Below are positions 55,671-62,620 of a stretch of 64,000 nt of DNA, piece by piece. Source of the DNA: Flavobacterium sp. UBA2787 (lineage in GTDB: Bacteria > Bacteroidota > Bacteroidia > Flavobacteriales > Flavobacteriaceae); NCBI GenBank assembly GCA_002352205.1, contig DEHZ01000017.1:1-64000 (forward strand), given 5' to 3'. The translations under genes and the position numbers were made by a program. The first letter of the stretch is position 1. Every line of letters begins with the position of its first letter. The notes beneath the pieces are model-generated. The model was not told the DNA's origin. It saw only the letters and a program-made list of their open reading frames with translations, and searched no databases.

Positions 55671-55686
55671 GTAGAACTAATTCTAC
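55671..55686. promoter_or_regulatory. Inverted repeat upstream of the DoxX-aqpZ unit
   Basis: GTAGAA-CTAA-TTCTAC is a perfect 6-bp inverted repeat in the gap between the EamA stop and the DoxX start. It might be an operator; there is no T run to make it a terminator. Confidence 0.3.
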
Positions 55687-55701
55687 CAAAATACATCAAT
55701 T

Positions 55702-56592
55702 TTATTTTTTGAAATTGATATTCATGATTACAATTGCAAGAATAATCATTACAATACCAATCCATTGAGATAGAATTACTGTTTCGCTTAATAAGAAATA
55801 TGCCATTAAAACAGAAACCGGTAATTCAATGGAAGCAACAATACTACCTAATCCAATTCCTGTATGAGGAAATCCGGCATTTAAAAGCATCGGTGGGATG
55901 ATTGTTCCGAAAAGAGCCAAAATAATTCCCCATTTCAAAAAGATTTCAAAATTAAATGGTGTGTTTTGGGTTATCAAAGCAAAAATAAAAACAATGACTG
56001 CTCCACCTAAAAGCATATACAAACTTCGTTGTGCCGATGAAATGCCTAATGAAACTCGATTAGCGGTAAACATCGTGGTTGTAAAAGAAGCGGCGGCTAA
56101 AATTCCCCAAAATAAACCTCTCCAGTCTAATTCAATTTCATTTTTTAATAAGTTGGTTGCTAAGACAGTTCCGAATAAAACGATTATGACAGCTACTATT
56201 TTTTGAAGAGAAGGAAGTTTTTTATCTAAAATCATTTCTAATAAAACGCCCATCCAAACGGTTTGCATTAATAAAACAATTGCGATTGAAACATCAATGT
56301 AACGAACACATAAATAGTAAAAAACGCTTGTCATTCCCAAGGAAGTTCCGGCAAGCATTAATTGAAATATATTCTTTTTTGTTGCTTTTACAGCGGTGTT
56401 ATCATTTTTAATCCGTTGAAAAGAGTTGATAATCAAAACACCAATGATACCCAAAACAAATTGAGCGGTGGTTACTTCTGCAATGGTGAAATTTTCTTTA
56501 TAAGCAAGTTTAACAAAAGTGGCCAACATACCATAACTCGTGGCACCCAATCCAACTAAAAAAACTCCTTTTAAAACACTGTTTGTCGACAT
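55702..56592 (-). CDS. EamA/DMT family transporter
   Basis: Drug/metabolite transporter with ten hydrophobic segments in two EamA repeats (about residues 5-140 and 150-294). Landmarks: GLGATSYGMLATFVKLAY, FQLMLAGTSLGMTSVFYYLC, VIIVLFGTVLATNL in repeat 1 and GLGSIVASIELPVSVLMAYF in repeat 2. Substrate cannot be deduced. The length of 296 residues is normal. Composite repeat copy 2 lies upstream. Confidence 0.88.
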   Translation of the reverse strand: MSTNSVLKGVFLVGLGATSYGMLATFVKLAYKENFTIAEVTTAQFVLGIIGVLIINSFQRIKNDNTAVKATKKNIFQLMLAGTSLGMTSVFYYLCVRYIDVSIAIVLLMQTVWMGVLLEMILDKKLPSLQKIVAVIIVLFGTVLATNLLKNEIELDWRGLFWGILAAASFTTTMFTANRVSLGISSAQRSLYMLLGGAVIVFIFALITQNTPFNFEIFLKWGIILALFGTIIPPMLLNAGFPHTGIGLGSIVASIELPVSVLMAYFLLSETVILSQWIGIVMIILAIVIMNINFKK

Positions 56593-56650
56593 AATTTAAT
56601 TTTTGAAAAGCCGGCAAAGATAAGGAAAAGTTATGAGTTGCGGATGGAAA

Positions 56651-56787
56651 GTTTCAGGTTTCAAGTTTCAGGTTTAGAATTGTTAGAGATGAAAATGATT
56701 GCAGAATGAATCCATTTTTAATCCCTTGTAGCGAAGCTATTAAATCAGTGAAAATCTGTTTCATCCGTTAAATCCGTGTTCCATTAA
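56651..56787. repeat. Composite dispersed repeat, copy 2
   Basis: Heptamers GTTTCAG/GTTTCAA (56651-56675) are followed by AATGAATCC, CCTTGTAGCGAAGCTATTAA, GTGAAAATCTG and AATCCGTGTTCCATT in the same order and orientation as 46272-46470, but without the central hairpin and right-hand heptamers. It fills most of the 278-base gap 56593-56870; nothing else is seen there. Confidence 0.65.
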
Positions 56788-56870
56788 AAAAATAGCGAAG
56801 CGTCATTTCTCAAATTTTAATGTACTAATACTAATTTGATGTTTTTTTAGTTTGAATTAAAAAAAGTCCA

Positions 56871-57464
56871 GTGAGAAAATTCTTTTTACTTTTCGTTTTA
56901 AGTTTTGTGTGCTGCAATCATACGCCAGCTGTTGACGTTGCAAAAGATTATAATTCGATTCACAACGAAGCATTGACTTTTTGTAGAGAAAATCAATTTA
57001 ATCAAGATTTTTACTTTTTGATTGATATGAGTATTCATTCAGGTAAGAATCGTTTTTTTGTGTATGATTTTAAAACGAAGAAAGTCAGCCATCAAAATGT
57101 AGTAACACACGGAACTTGTGATGTTTTTGAGGCTAATCCCGAGAAATATAAAAAAGCTAAATTCAGCAATAAAGTAGATAGTCATTGCTCGATGAAAGGC
57201 AAATTCAAAATTGGTAAACGCGATTATAGTTCGTGGGGAATTAACATCAAATATTGGATGCACGGTTTGGAATCAACTAACAATAATGCTGTCAAAAGAG
57301 TTGTTGTTTTGCACTCGTGGCCAGCGGTTGCTAACGAAGAAATTTTTCCAAGATATTCTCCGCTAAGTTGGGGTTGTCCCGCTGTTTCCGATGAATTTAT
57401 GCAGGTTTTAGATGATAAATTAAAGACAGTTGACCAACCGGTTTTGATGTGGATTGTGGAGTGA
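56871..57464 (+). CDS. YkuD_2-like murein L,D-transpeptidase catalytic domain protein
   Basis: A 197-residue exported protein starting at GTG 56871; an in-frame TGA lies 18 bases upstream with no ATG between, so GTG is the only possible start for the signal region (FFLLFVLSFVCCNH, perhaps a lipoprotein). The L,D-transpeptidase-like core reads FYFLIDMSIHSGKNRFFVYD, HGTCDVF, SHCSMKGKFKIGKRDYSSWG, VVLHSWPAV and the catalytic-type LSWGCPAVSDE with Cys. Such proteins cross-link or modify peptidoglycan. It is convergent with the LysR gene, 2 bases apart. Confidence 0.85.
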   Translation: MRKFFLLFVLSFVCCNHTPAVDVAKDYNSIHNEALTFCRENQFNQDFYFLIDMSIHSGKNRFFVYDFKTKKVSHQNVVTHGTCDVFEANPEKYKKAKFSNKVDSHCSMKGKFKIGKRDYSSWGINIKYWMHGLESTNNNAVKRVVVLHSWPAVANEEIFPRYSPLSWGCPAVSDEFMQVLDDKLKTVDQPVLMWIVE

Positions 57465-57466
57465 TT

Positions 57467-58381
57467 CTAAATCCATGAGAATTTTTCTGTCATTATTTTC
57501 GCTTTATTGTTCAACAAATAATTAGTAAAAGCGGTTGCGACCGGCGACAGATTTTTCTGTTTTAGCCAAATCAAACTCCAAGTCGATTTTAAAGGCAATC
57601 CTTTGATCGGGATAATATGTAAATCTCCATTGTTTAACTCATTTTTAATTCCAATTATTGGCATGATTGAACAACCCAAACCGGCAATAACGGCTTGTTT
57701 TACAGCCTCATTTGAAGTCAACTCCATCTTTTTAACCAATTGAAGCTTGTTCGATTCTAAAAATCGCTCCATCACCTGTCTGGTACCGGAACCTTTTTCT
57801 CTGTAAATGATAGGAATATTTTCGATAATCGATTTGTCATTCATTTTTTCCGAAAAAATATACTCTTTGTTACCTACAAAATAGAGTTTGTTTTCCATCA
57901 AATCAATTTTTTCAATATCCATATTTCCCGGAAGAATGGAAACTAGAGAAAAATCTACTTCATTGTATTGTAAACTTTCGATAACTTTTAGTTTGTTTGT
58001 CACATCAAGTTCTAGTTCAACAGCTGAATTTTCTTTCAGAAAGTCGGCAATGAAATAGGGAATTACATATTTTCCGGTAGAAACAACCGATATTTTTAAA
58101 CGACCTGATAGTTGTCCTTTAAACGAGGAAGTTTTATAGTTTATCGCTTGAATTTCATAAACAATTTTTTGTGCAGCAAGGGCAATTTCTTTGCCAAAAT
58201 CGGTTACATATAATTGTCTACCAATTACTTCTGTTAATGGGATATCAAATTGATCCTGAAATTTTTTCAATTGAATTGAAACAGCCGGTTGGGTTAAATG
58301 CAACGCCTCAGAAGCTTTAGTAATGCTTTTTGTTTCTGTAATCTTCAGAAAGATTATTAATTGATGTAAGGTATAATGCAT
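57467..58381 (-). CDS. LysR-type transcriptional regulator
   Basis: Activator/repressor of 304 residues. The N-terminal winged helix (ITKASEALHLTQPAVSIQLK, residues about 19-40) is the LysR HTH; a co-inducer domain of two alpha/beta lobes follows (LKISVVSTGKYVIPYFIADF; REKGSGTRQVMERFL; GCSIMPIIG). The GSGTR motif and overall layout resemble the CbbR/CmpR/CysB side of the family, which respond to metabolic signals. It is divergent from the carbon-module genes, the classic arrangement for a LysR protein and its targets. The inducer is unknown. Confidence 0.9.
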   Translation of the reverse strand: MHYTLHQLIIFLKITETKSITKASEALHLTQPAVSIQLKKFQDQFDIPLTEVIGRQLYVTDFGKEIALAAQKIVYEIQAINYKTSSFKGQLSGRLKISVVSTGKYVIPYFIADFLKENSAVELELDVTNKLKVIESLQYNEVDFSLVSILPGNMDIEKIDLMENKLYFVGNKEYIFSEKMNDKSIIENIPIIYREKGSGTRQVMERFLESNKLQLVKKMELTSNEAVKQAVIAGLGCSIMPIIGIKNELNNGDLHIIPIKGLPLKSTWSLIWLKQKNLSPVATAFTNYLLNNKAKIMTEKFSWI

Positions 58382-58395
58382 AAATATTGTTTATG

Positions 58396-58413
58396 TATTT
58401 CATTACAAATATA
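58396..58413 (-). promoter_or_regulatory. lysR -7 element overlapping a possible LysR-binding dyad
   Basis: Minus-strand TATATTTG (complement of 58406-58413) matches the -7 consensus, 24 bases before the lysR start. TATTT-CATTAC-AAATA (58396-58411) is a small perfect dyad overlapping it, as expected for an autoregulatory site. Confidence 0.4.
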
Positions 58414-58424
58414 AATAAAAATAT

Positions 58425-58637
58425 ATGAAATGTTTTAAAGAAATTTGCAGTATTAAATTCAATGTCATGAAAAAATTAATATGTAAATACGGTGTAATTT
58501 ATGCTATAGTTTGGCTTTTTACAGGTATAATAGCTACTCTACTACAACCTAACAATATTATTTTAAATTTTTATTTAGGACTCGGAATCTTGTTTACACT
58601 TTATTTTTTCAAGTCCAATAATCTAAAAATCCAATAA
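58425..58637 (+). CDS. Small membrane protein, unknown
   Basis: A frame of 70 codons; the second Met (58467, MKKLICKYGVIYAIVWLF) is an alternative start giving 56 residues. Two hydrophobic segments (YAIVWLFTGIIATLL; LNFYLGLGILFTLYFF) suggest a hairpin in the inner membrane. The last codons (SNNLKIQ) lie in a short tandem repeat, so the end may be recent. No family recognised. It is first in the rightward run divergent from lysR, so it may be co-transcribed with the carbon-module genes. Confidence 0.5.
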   Translation: MKCFKEICSIKFNVMKKLICKYGVIYAIVWLFTGIIATLLQPNNIILNFYLGLGILFTLYFFKSNNLKIQ

Positions 58638-58644
58638 TCTAAAA
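58614..58644. repeat. Tandem 16-bp repeat TCCAATAATCTAAAA
   Basis: Two perfect 15-base copies at 58614-58628 and 58630-58644. They overlap the stop codon of the small membrane protein and end 10 bases before the next gene. Confidence 0.7.
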
Positions 58645-58654
58645 CCATATCACT

Positions 58655-58957
58655 ATGAAAACAAATTTAACCTTCGATCTCATCAACGGTACATTCCAAC
58701 CTGCGGAAGCCAAAAATGTCTTGTTTACATTAATTAAAGATAAAATTAATTTTCATGAGCTGGAAATGTTCAGTGCCTATGAAAGGTATGGAATAGAATT
58801 ACCTAATTCTAAAAAAAGAGTAGCTGAACTGAAGAATGCATTATCGCAAATAGAAGAAACCATAATAGAGTTTGAAAAATCAAATTCAAACATTCAAATT
58901 AAGGGAAAAATTGAAATCATTGCAGTAGAAAAGAAAGAAAAACATGAAGTTTTTTAA
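58655..58957 (+). CDS. Small soluble protein of unknown function in the carbon module
   Basis: A 100-residue, charged, helical protein: NLTFDLINGTFQPAEAKNVL, FHELEMFSAYERYGIELPNS and RVAELKNALSQIEETIIEFE, then KIEIIAVEKKEKHEVF. No signal, membrane segment or metal motif. It is not a PII protein by eye (no T-loop), although a PII-like SbtB is the usual partner of SbtA. The 14-base overlap with DUF6671 shows coupling. Function unknown. Confidence 0.7.
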   Translation: MKTNLTFDLINGTFQPAEAKNVLFTLIKDKINFHELEMFSAYERYGIELPNSKKRVAELKNALSQIEETIIEFEKSNSNIQIKGKIEIIAVEKKEKHEVF

Positions 58958-59786
58958 AGGAAGAAAGCTCATCATTGCCACAAAACACGAAAAAGAAAAA
59001 GTGATTTTGCCTTTAGTCAATGCAAATATGCATGTTGAGGTTTTTGTACCGTCGGATTATGATACGGACAAGTTTGGCACTTTTTCAGGTGAGATTGCCA
59101 GAACGACCAATGCACTGGAAGCAGTTCGAAAAAAATGCCTTGATGCCATGAATGAATATGGTTATGATTTAGGAATTGCTTCTGAAGGTTCATTTGGTCC
59201 GCATCCCAGTTTGTTTTTTGCTCAGGCAGATGATGAATTACTGATTCTAATTGATAAAAAAAATAATCTTGAAATTATTTCTCGAGAGGTGAGTTTAGAC
59301 ACTAATTTTTCTGGTGAGAAAATACAATCTTACGAACAATTGATTGAATTTGCTAAGCAGGTGCAATTTCCTACGCATGGTATAATTTTGAAAGATGCCC
59401 AAGACCATTTTTCAAAAATATACAAAGATATTTCCGATTGGGAGCAGTTAAAAATAAGCTATGATTCTATTATAGAACATTCTAAAGAGATTTGGGCAGA
59501 AACAGATATGCGAGCACATCGAAATCCAACCCGAATGAATGTAATAGAGAAAGCAACCCAGAAGTTGATAAAAAAACTTGCTTCACTTTGCCCAAATTGT
59601 CAAACACCCGGCTTTGATGTGAATAAAGTTGTACATGGTCTTCCTTGTAAATGGTGTAAAACACCCACTTCATCCACGTTAGCCTTACGTTACACGTGCC
59701 AAAAATGTAGTCACACAACTCTTGAAAATTATCCAAATGGAAAACACTATGAGTCACCCGAATTCTGCTCTTACTGCAATCCCTAA
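58944..59786 (+). CDS. DUF6671-like protein with C-terminal zinc ribbons
   Basis: A 280-residue soluble protein. The N-terminal two thirds (KLIIATKHEKEKVILPLV; GTFSGEIARTTNALEAVRKK; LGIASEGSFGPHPSLFFAQA) form a putative alpha/beta catalytic-looking domain with conserved His, Asp and Arg residues. The C-terminal third has two zinc ribbon-like pairs: CPNC ... CKWC and CQKC ... CSYC. I believe this is DUF6671, with no known function. It overlaps the preceding gene by 14 bases and the Sua5 gene by 38 bases, so it is tightly coupled to bicarbonate-linked genes. Confidence 0.7.
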   Translation: MKFFKGRKLIIATKHEKEKVILPLVNANMHVEVFVPSDYDTDKFGTFSGEIARTTNALEAVRKKCLDAMNEYGYDLGIASEGSFGPHPSLFFAQADDELLILIDKKNNLEIISREVSLDTNFSGEKIQSYEQLIEFAKQVQFPTHGIILKDAQDHFSKIYKDISDWEQLKISYDSIIEHSKEIWAETDMRAHRNPTRMNVIEKATQKLIKKLASLCPNCQTPGFDVNKVVHGLPCKWCKTPTSSTLALRYTCQKCSHTTLENYPNGKHYESPEFCSYCNP

Positions 59787-60780
59787 TAAAAGAGGGATCA
59801 TAACAAAGTCTGTCAAAAAAGCGGCTTTTTATCTCAAAAAAGGCGAAGTAGTAGCAATGCCAACGGAAACTGTTTATGGGTTGGCAGCCTCTATTTACAA
59901 TGAAAATGCACTGAAAAAAATATTTGAAATAAAAGAACGGCCCTATTTGAATCCGTTAATTGTTCACATTGATTCATTACAATCTTTAAGCAAAATAGCA
60001 GTCAATGTCCCGGAAGTTGCCTACCGATTAGCCGATAAATTTTGGCCTGGGCCGTTAACCATGATTTTTGAAAAGAATAAAGCAATTTCTAATTTTATTA
60101 CGGGCGGTAAGAATACCATTGCTGTGCGAATGCCTAATCATCCGCTTGCATTAGAATTGATAAAAACAGTTGATGTTCCTTTAGCCGCACCAAGTGCTAA
60201 TCCATTTGGTTCTATAAGTCCAACTTCAGCCAAACACGTTGAAAAATACTTTAAAAATAATCTTGATGTTATTTTGGATGGTGGTTCTTGTTCAAAAGGT
60301 ATTGAATCAACTATCATCGGTTTTAAAAACGATGAAGTACTGATTTATCGACTTGGTTCACTTTCTATAGAAATGATAGCGTCTGTAGTGGGAACCGTTA
60401 GCGTTAGAAAACATAATCAAAAGAACCCGATTGCTCCCGGAATGCTTGACAAACATTATGCTCCTAAAACACCAATGATTTTATGCGATAATCCCATCAA
60501 AACAGCATCAAATTTAATTGGGAAAAACATTGGCATTATTGTTTTTGATAAGAAATCACTTTGTACAGATTATCATATTGAAGTTTTATCACCAAATGGG
60601 GACTTAGATGAGGCAGCAAAAAATCTATATGCAGCTATGCACAAATTGGACGATAAAGGCTTTGATTTACTCATCGCACAAAAGTTTCCAAATGTTGGTT
60701 TAGGAAGAGCCATTAATGACAGACTGACTAGAGCCTGTAAAAAAGACACCAATTTTACACCAAATAATATATTTATCTGA
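59749..60780 (+). CDS. sua5: L-threonylcarbamoyladenylate synthase, long Sua5 form
   Basis: Makes threonylcarbamoyl-AMP from threonine, ATP and bicarbonate for the t6A modification of tRNAs reading ANN codons. The YrdC/TsaC domain has MPTETVYGLAA, KERPYLNPLIVHI, FWPGPLTMI and PSANPFGSISPTSAKH; a C-terminal Sua5 domain (about residues 245-343, ending GLGRAINDRLTRA) marks the long form. ATG 59749 is preferred; ATG 59737 and TTG 59722 add only non-conserved residues and increase the overlap. The stop overlaps the SbtA start (TGATG). Confidence 0.9.
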   Translation: MSHPNSALTAIPNKRGIITKSVKKAAFYLKKGEVVAMPTETVYGLAASIYNENALKKIFEIKERPYLNPLIVHIDSLQSLSKIAVNVPEVAYRLADKFWPGPLTMIFEKNKAISNFITGGKNTIAVRMPNHPLALELIKTVDVPLAAPSANPFGSISPTSAKHVEKYFKNNLDVILDGGSCSKGIESTIIGFKNDEVLIYRLGSLSIEMIASVVGTVSVRKHNQKNPIAPGMLDKHYAPKTPMILCDNPIKTASNLIGKNIGIIVFDKKSLCTDYHIEVLSPNGDLDEAAKNLYAAMHKLDDKGFDLLIAQKFPNVGLGRAINDRLTRACKKDTNFTPNNIFI

Positions 60781-61742
60781 TGAATTTAGATCTTTTGCTA
60801 CAAAACTTAACCAACCCGGCTCTACTTTTTTTTGTACTCGGAATTTTAGCGGTACGATTTAAAAGCGATTTGGAAATCCCGTCTAATTCATCAAAATTTA
60901 TCTCGCTGTATCTATTATTTTCTATCGGATTCAAAGGTGGTCAAGAATTGGCTCATAGCGAATTGACTTTTTCTGTAGTATGGGCTCTTCTTTTCGGAAT
61001 AGTTGTTGCCTGCTTGATTCCATTGTACACATTTTTCATTCTAAAAAGAAAATTGAGTATCGAAAATTCGGGTGCAATTGCTGCAGCTTATGGCTCAGTT
61101 AGTGCTGTAACTTTTGTAACAGCTGTATCGTTTTTAGAAATTCAGACTATTTCGTTCAGCGGACACATGGTTGCGGTCATGGCTTTAATGGAGGCACCCG
61201 CAATCATTATTGGTGTGATATTAATTCGCTTTTTCGGCTCAAAAGAATCTTGCAACGGAAATTTAGGTTCTATTCTCAAACATTCGTTTACCAACGGAAG
61301 TGTTTTTTTAATCTTAGGAAGTTTGCTCATTGGGTTTTTGGCAAGTGACAAAGAAGCCATGGGAATTAAACCGTTTACAACAGACATTTTCAAAGGATTT
61401 CTAGCTATTTTTCTTTTGGATATGGGAATTGTATGCGGAAAAAAAATAAACGATTTTTTAAAAAGCGGATGGTTCACAGCTCTATTTGCTATTTTGATTC
61501 CTTTATTCAATGGCGTTTTGGTGGCAGTACTGAGTCAATTTATTACAGATAGTATTGGCGATCGATTTATGTTTGCAGTGTTAGCCGCAAGTGCTTCGTA
61601 CATTGCTGTTCCGGCGGCTATGAAAATGGCGGTGCCAAAAGCAAATCCGGGGTTGTTTGTACCTATGGCATTGGCGGTTTCGTTTCCATTCAATATTACT
61701 ATAGGAATGCCCATTTATCTTTCAATAATTACTTGTTTCTAA
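60780..61742 (+). CDS. sbtA: SbtA-type sodium-dependent bicarbonate transporter
   Basis: Inner-membrane Na+/HCO3- symporter family (PF05982 type). About ten hydrophobic segments in two inverted halves; PALLFFVLGILAVRFKSDLE at the N-terminus, IAAAYGSVSAVTFVTAVSFL and VLAASASYIAVPAAMKMAVP are the two pseudo-repeated G/S/A-rich crossover helices that form the bicarbonate and sodium sites. At 320 residues it is shorter than cyanobacterial SbtA (about 370), lacking much of the central cytoplasmic loop. The start is fused to the Sua5 stop (1-base overlap), so the two proteins are made together. Confidence 0.9.
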   Translation: MNLDLLLQNLTNPALLFFVLGILAVRFKSDLEIPSNSSKFISLYLLFSIGFKGGQELAHSELTFSVVWALLFGIVVACLIPLYTFFILKRKLSIENSGAIAAAYGSVSAVTFVTAVSFLEIQTISFSGHMVAVMALMEAPAIIIGVILIRFFGSKESCNGNLGSILKHSFTNGSVFLILGSLLIGFLASDKEAMGIKPFTTDIFKGFLAIFLLDMGIVCGKKINDFLKSGWFTALFAILIPLFNGVLVAVLSQFITDSIGDRFMFAVLAASASYIAVPAAMKMAVPKANPGLFVPMALAVSFPFNITIGMPIYLSIITCF

Positions 61743-61766
61743 AAAATAACATATAAATTTTAAACT

Positions 61767-61814
61767 ATGGCAAGAGTAAAGCAAACTAAGAACAAATTAA
61801 AAACAATCAAATAA
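61767..61814 (+). CDS. Possible 15-residue basic small ORF
   Basis: ATG 61767 to TAA 61812 encodes MARVKQTKNKLKTIK, then three stop codons in a row of A/T. It lies in the 89-base gap between sbtA and the carbonic anhydrase-like gene. The strong bias to Lys/Arg/Thr is unlike random AT-rich frames, but it may be chance or a leader. Confidence 0.25.
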   Translation: MARVKQTKNKLKTIK

Positions 61815-61831
61815 TAAATAATTGTAAAATC

Positions 61832-62494
61832 ATGAAAAAATTAATTTTAACAACAGTAGTAGCATTTGGATTTTTAATCACGTCGTGCAATCAAATGACG
61901 GAGAAAGTGAAAGAAGAAGCACAAAATACAGTTACACAAACCAGTGAACAAGTTCAAAAAGTAATAGACGATTTAGGTTTGGTTTACGTAGAAGAAGGTG
62001 CTCAAAACATCATTACGTATGAAGAAGTAAACGCTGCTCAACAAGCTTGGTGTGATGCTTTGGTGAAAATCGGTAAATTAAAAGAAGAAGGAGGAGATTA
62101 TAAAGCTTTTGCTGAACAAGTATTGTCAGATGCTTATAACTACGATAACGGAAAAGTATTTTTTAAGCCAACTTTGGCTTTTGGTGATCAAACCTTCAGA
62201 AACACAAAGCAAGGGGCTTTGGCTTATTTTGTCGGAGGTGATTCGCAATTCCCAAACGATAAAGGTTTTGCTTTAAAGCCATGGGTAAAAGCTCGATATG
62301 ACAATGCCGGAGAGAAAAATGAAGGAATTCAAATTTATGGTTCAGTAGCAATCACAATGGGAAATGTTTGGGTGACAGATAAGGAAGGTAACGAAGTGAT
62401 GGTAGATAAAACGTGGGTTTTCAGAAAAGGGAAAGATGGTAAATTAAGAATTATTGTGCATAAATCTTCTTTGCCGTTTAGCCCCGGTAATTAG
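61832..62494 (+). CDS. Iota-class carbonic anhydrase-like lipoprotein (COG4337)
   Basis: A 220-residue lipoprotein (lipobox LITSC, Cys19), so the enzyme is outside the cytoplasm. Residues 62-217 match the COG4337 family, often misnamed phosphoribosyl-AMP cyclohydrolase, which includes iota carbonic anhydrases with a SnoaL/NTF2-like fold: AAQQAWCDALVKIGKLKEEG, VFFKPTLAFGDQTFR, ALAYFVGGDSQFP, GFALKPWVKARYDN, GSVAITMGNV and IIVHKSSLPF. From memory the active site uses Thr, Tyr, His and Ser; here Thr114, Tyr132, His210 and Ser212 fit, with the same Thr-Tyr spacing of 18. It would hydrate CO2 to bicarbonate next to SbtA. Confidence 0.75.
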   Translation: MKKLILTTVVAFGFLITSCNQMTEKVKEEAQNTVTQTSEQVQKVIDDLGLVYVEEGAQNIITYEEVNAAQQAWCDALVKIGKLKEEGGDYKAFAEQVLSDAYNYDNGKVFFKPTLAFGDQTFRNTKQGALAYFVGGDSQFPNDKGFALKPWVKARYDNAGEKNEGIQIYGSVAITMGNVWVTDKEGNEVMVDKTWVFRKGKDGKLRIIVHKSSLPFSPGN

Positions 62495-62510
62495 TTGTTA
62501 GTTATTCAGG

Positions 62511-62550
62511 AAAAGGCTGAAAGTTAATTTTCTTTTGGCCTTTTTGTTTT
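62511..62550 (+). terminator. Rho-independent terminator of the carbon module
   Basis: AAAAGGCTGAAAG (62511-62523) pairs with CTTTTGGCCTTTT (62532-62544) over 13 bp with two G-U pairs, followed by TGTTTTT. It ends the lysR-divergent run. Confidence 0.88.
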
Positions 62551-62620
62551 TATTTCTAATGATTTGAAATTCACGAATAAAAATCTTGCTAAAAGTTAAT
62601 CAATTAGCACTTTCAATTCT

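Noticed and set aside
58655-58957. SbtB/PII-type regulator of SbtA
   Set aside because: Length is right, but no PII signature or T-loop is visible and the helical pattern is different.
61832-62494. Phosphoribosyl-AMP cyclohydrolase
   Set aside because: A common automatic label for this family, but no HisI metal motif is present and the protein is an exported lipoprotein; iota carbonic anhydrase fits better.
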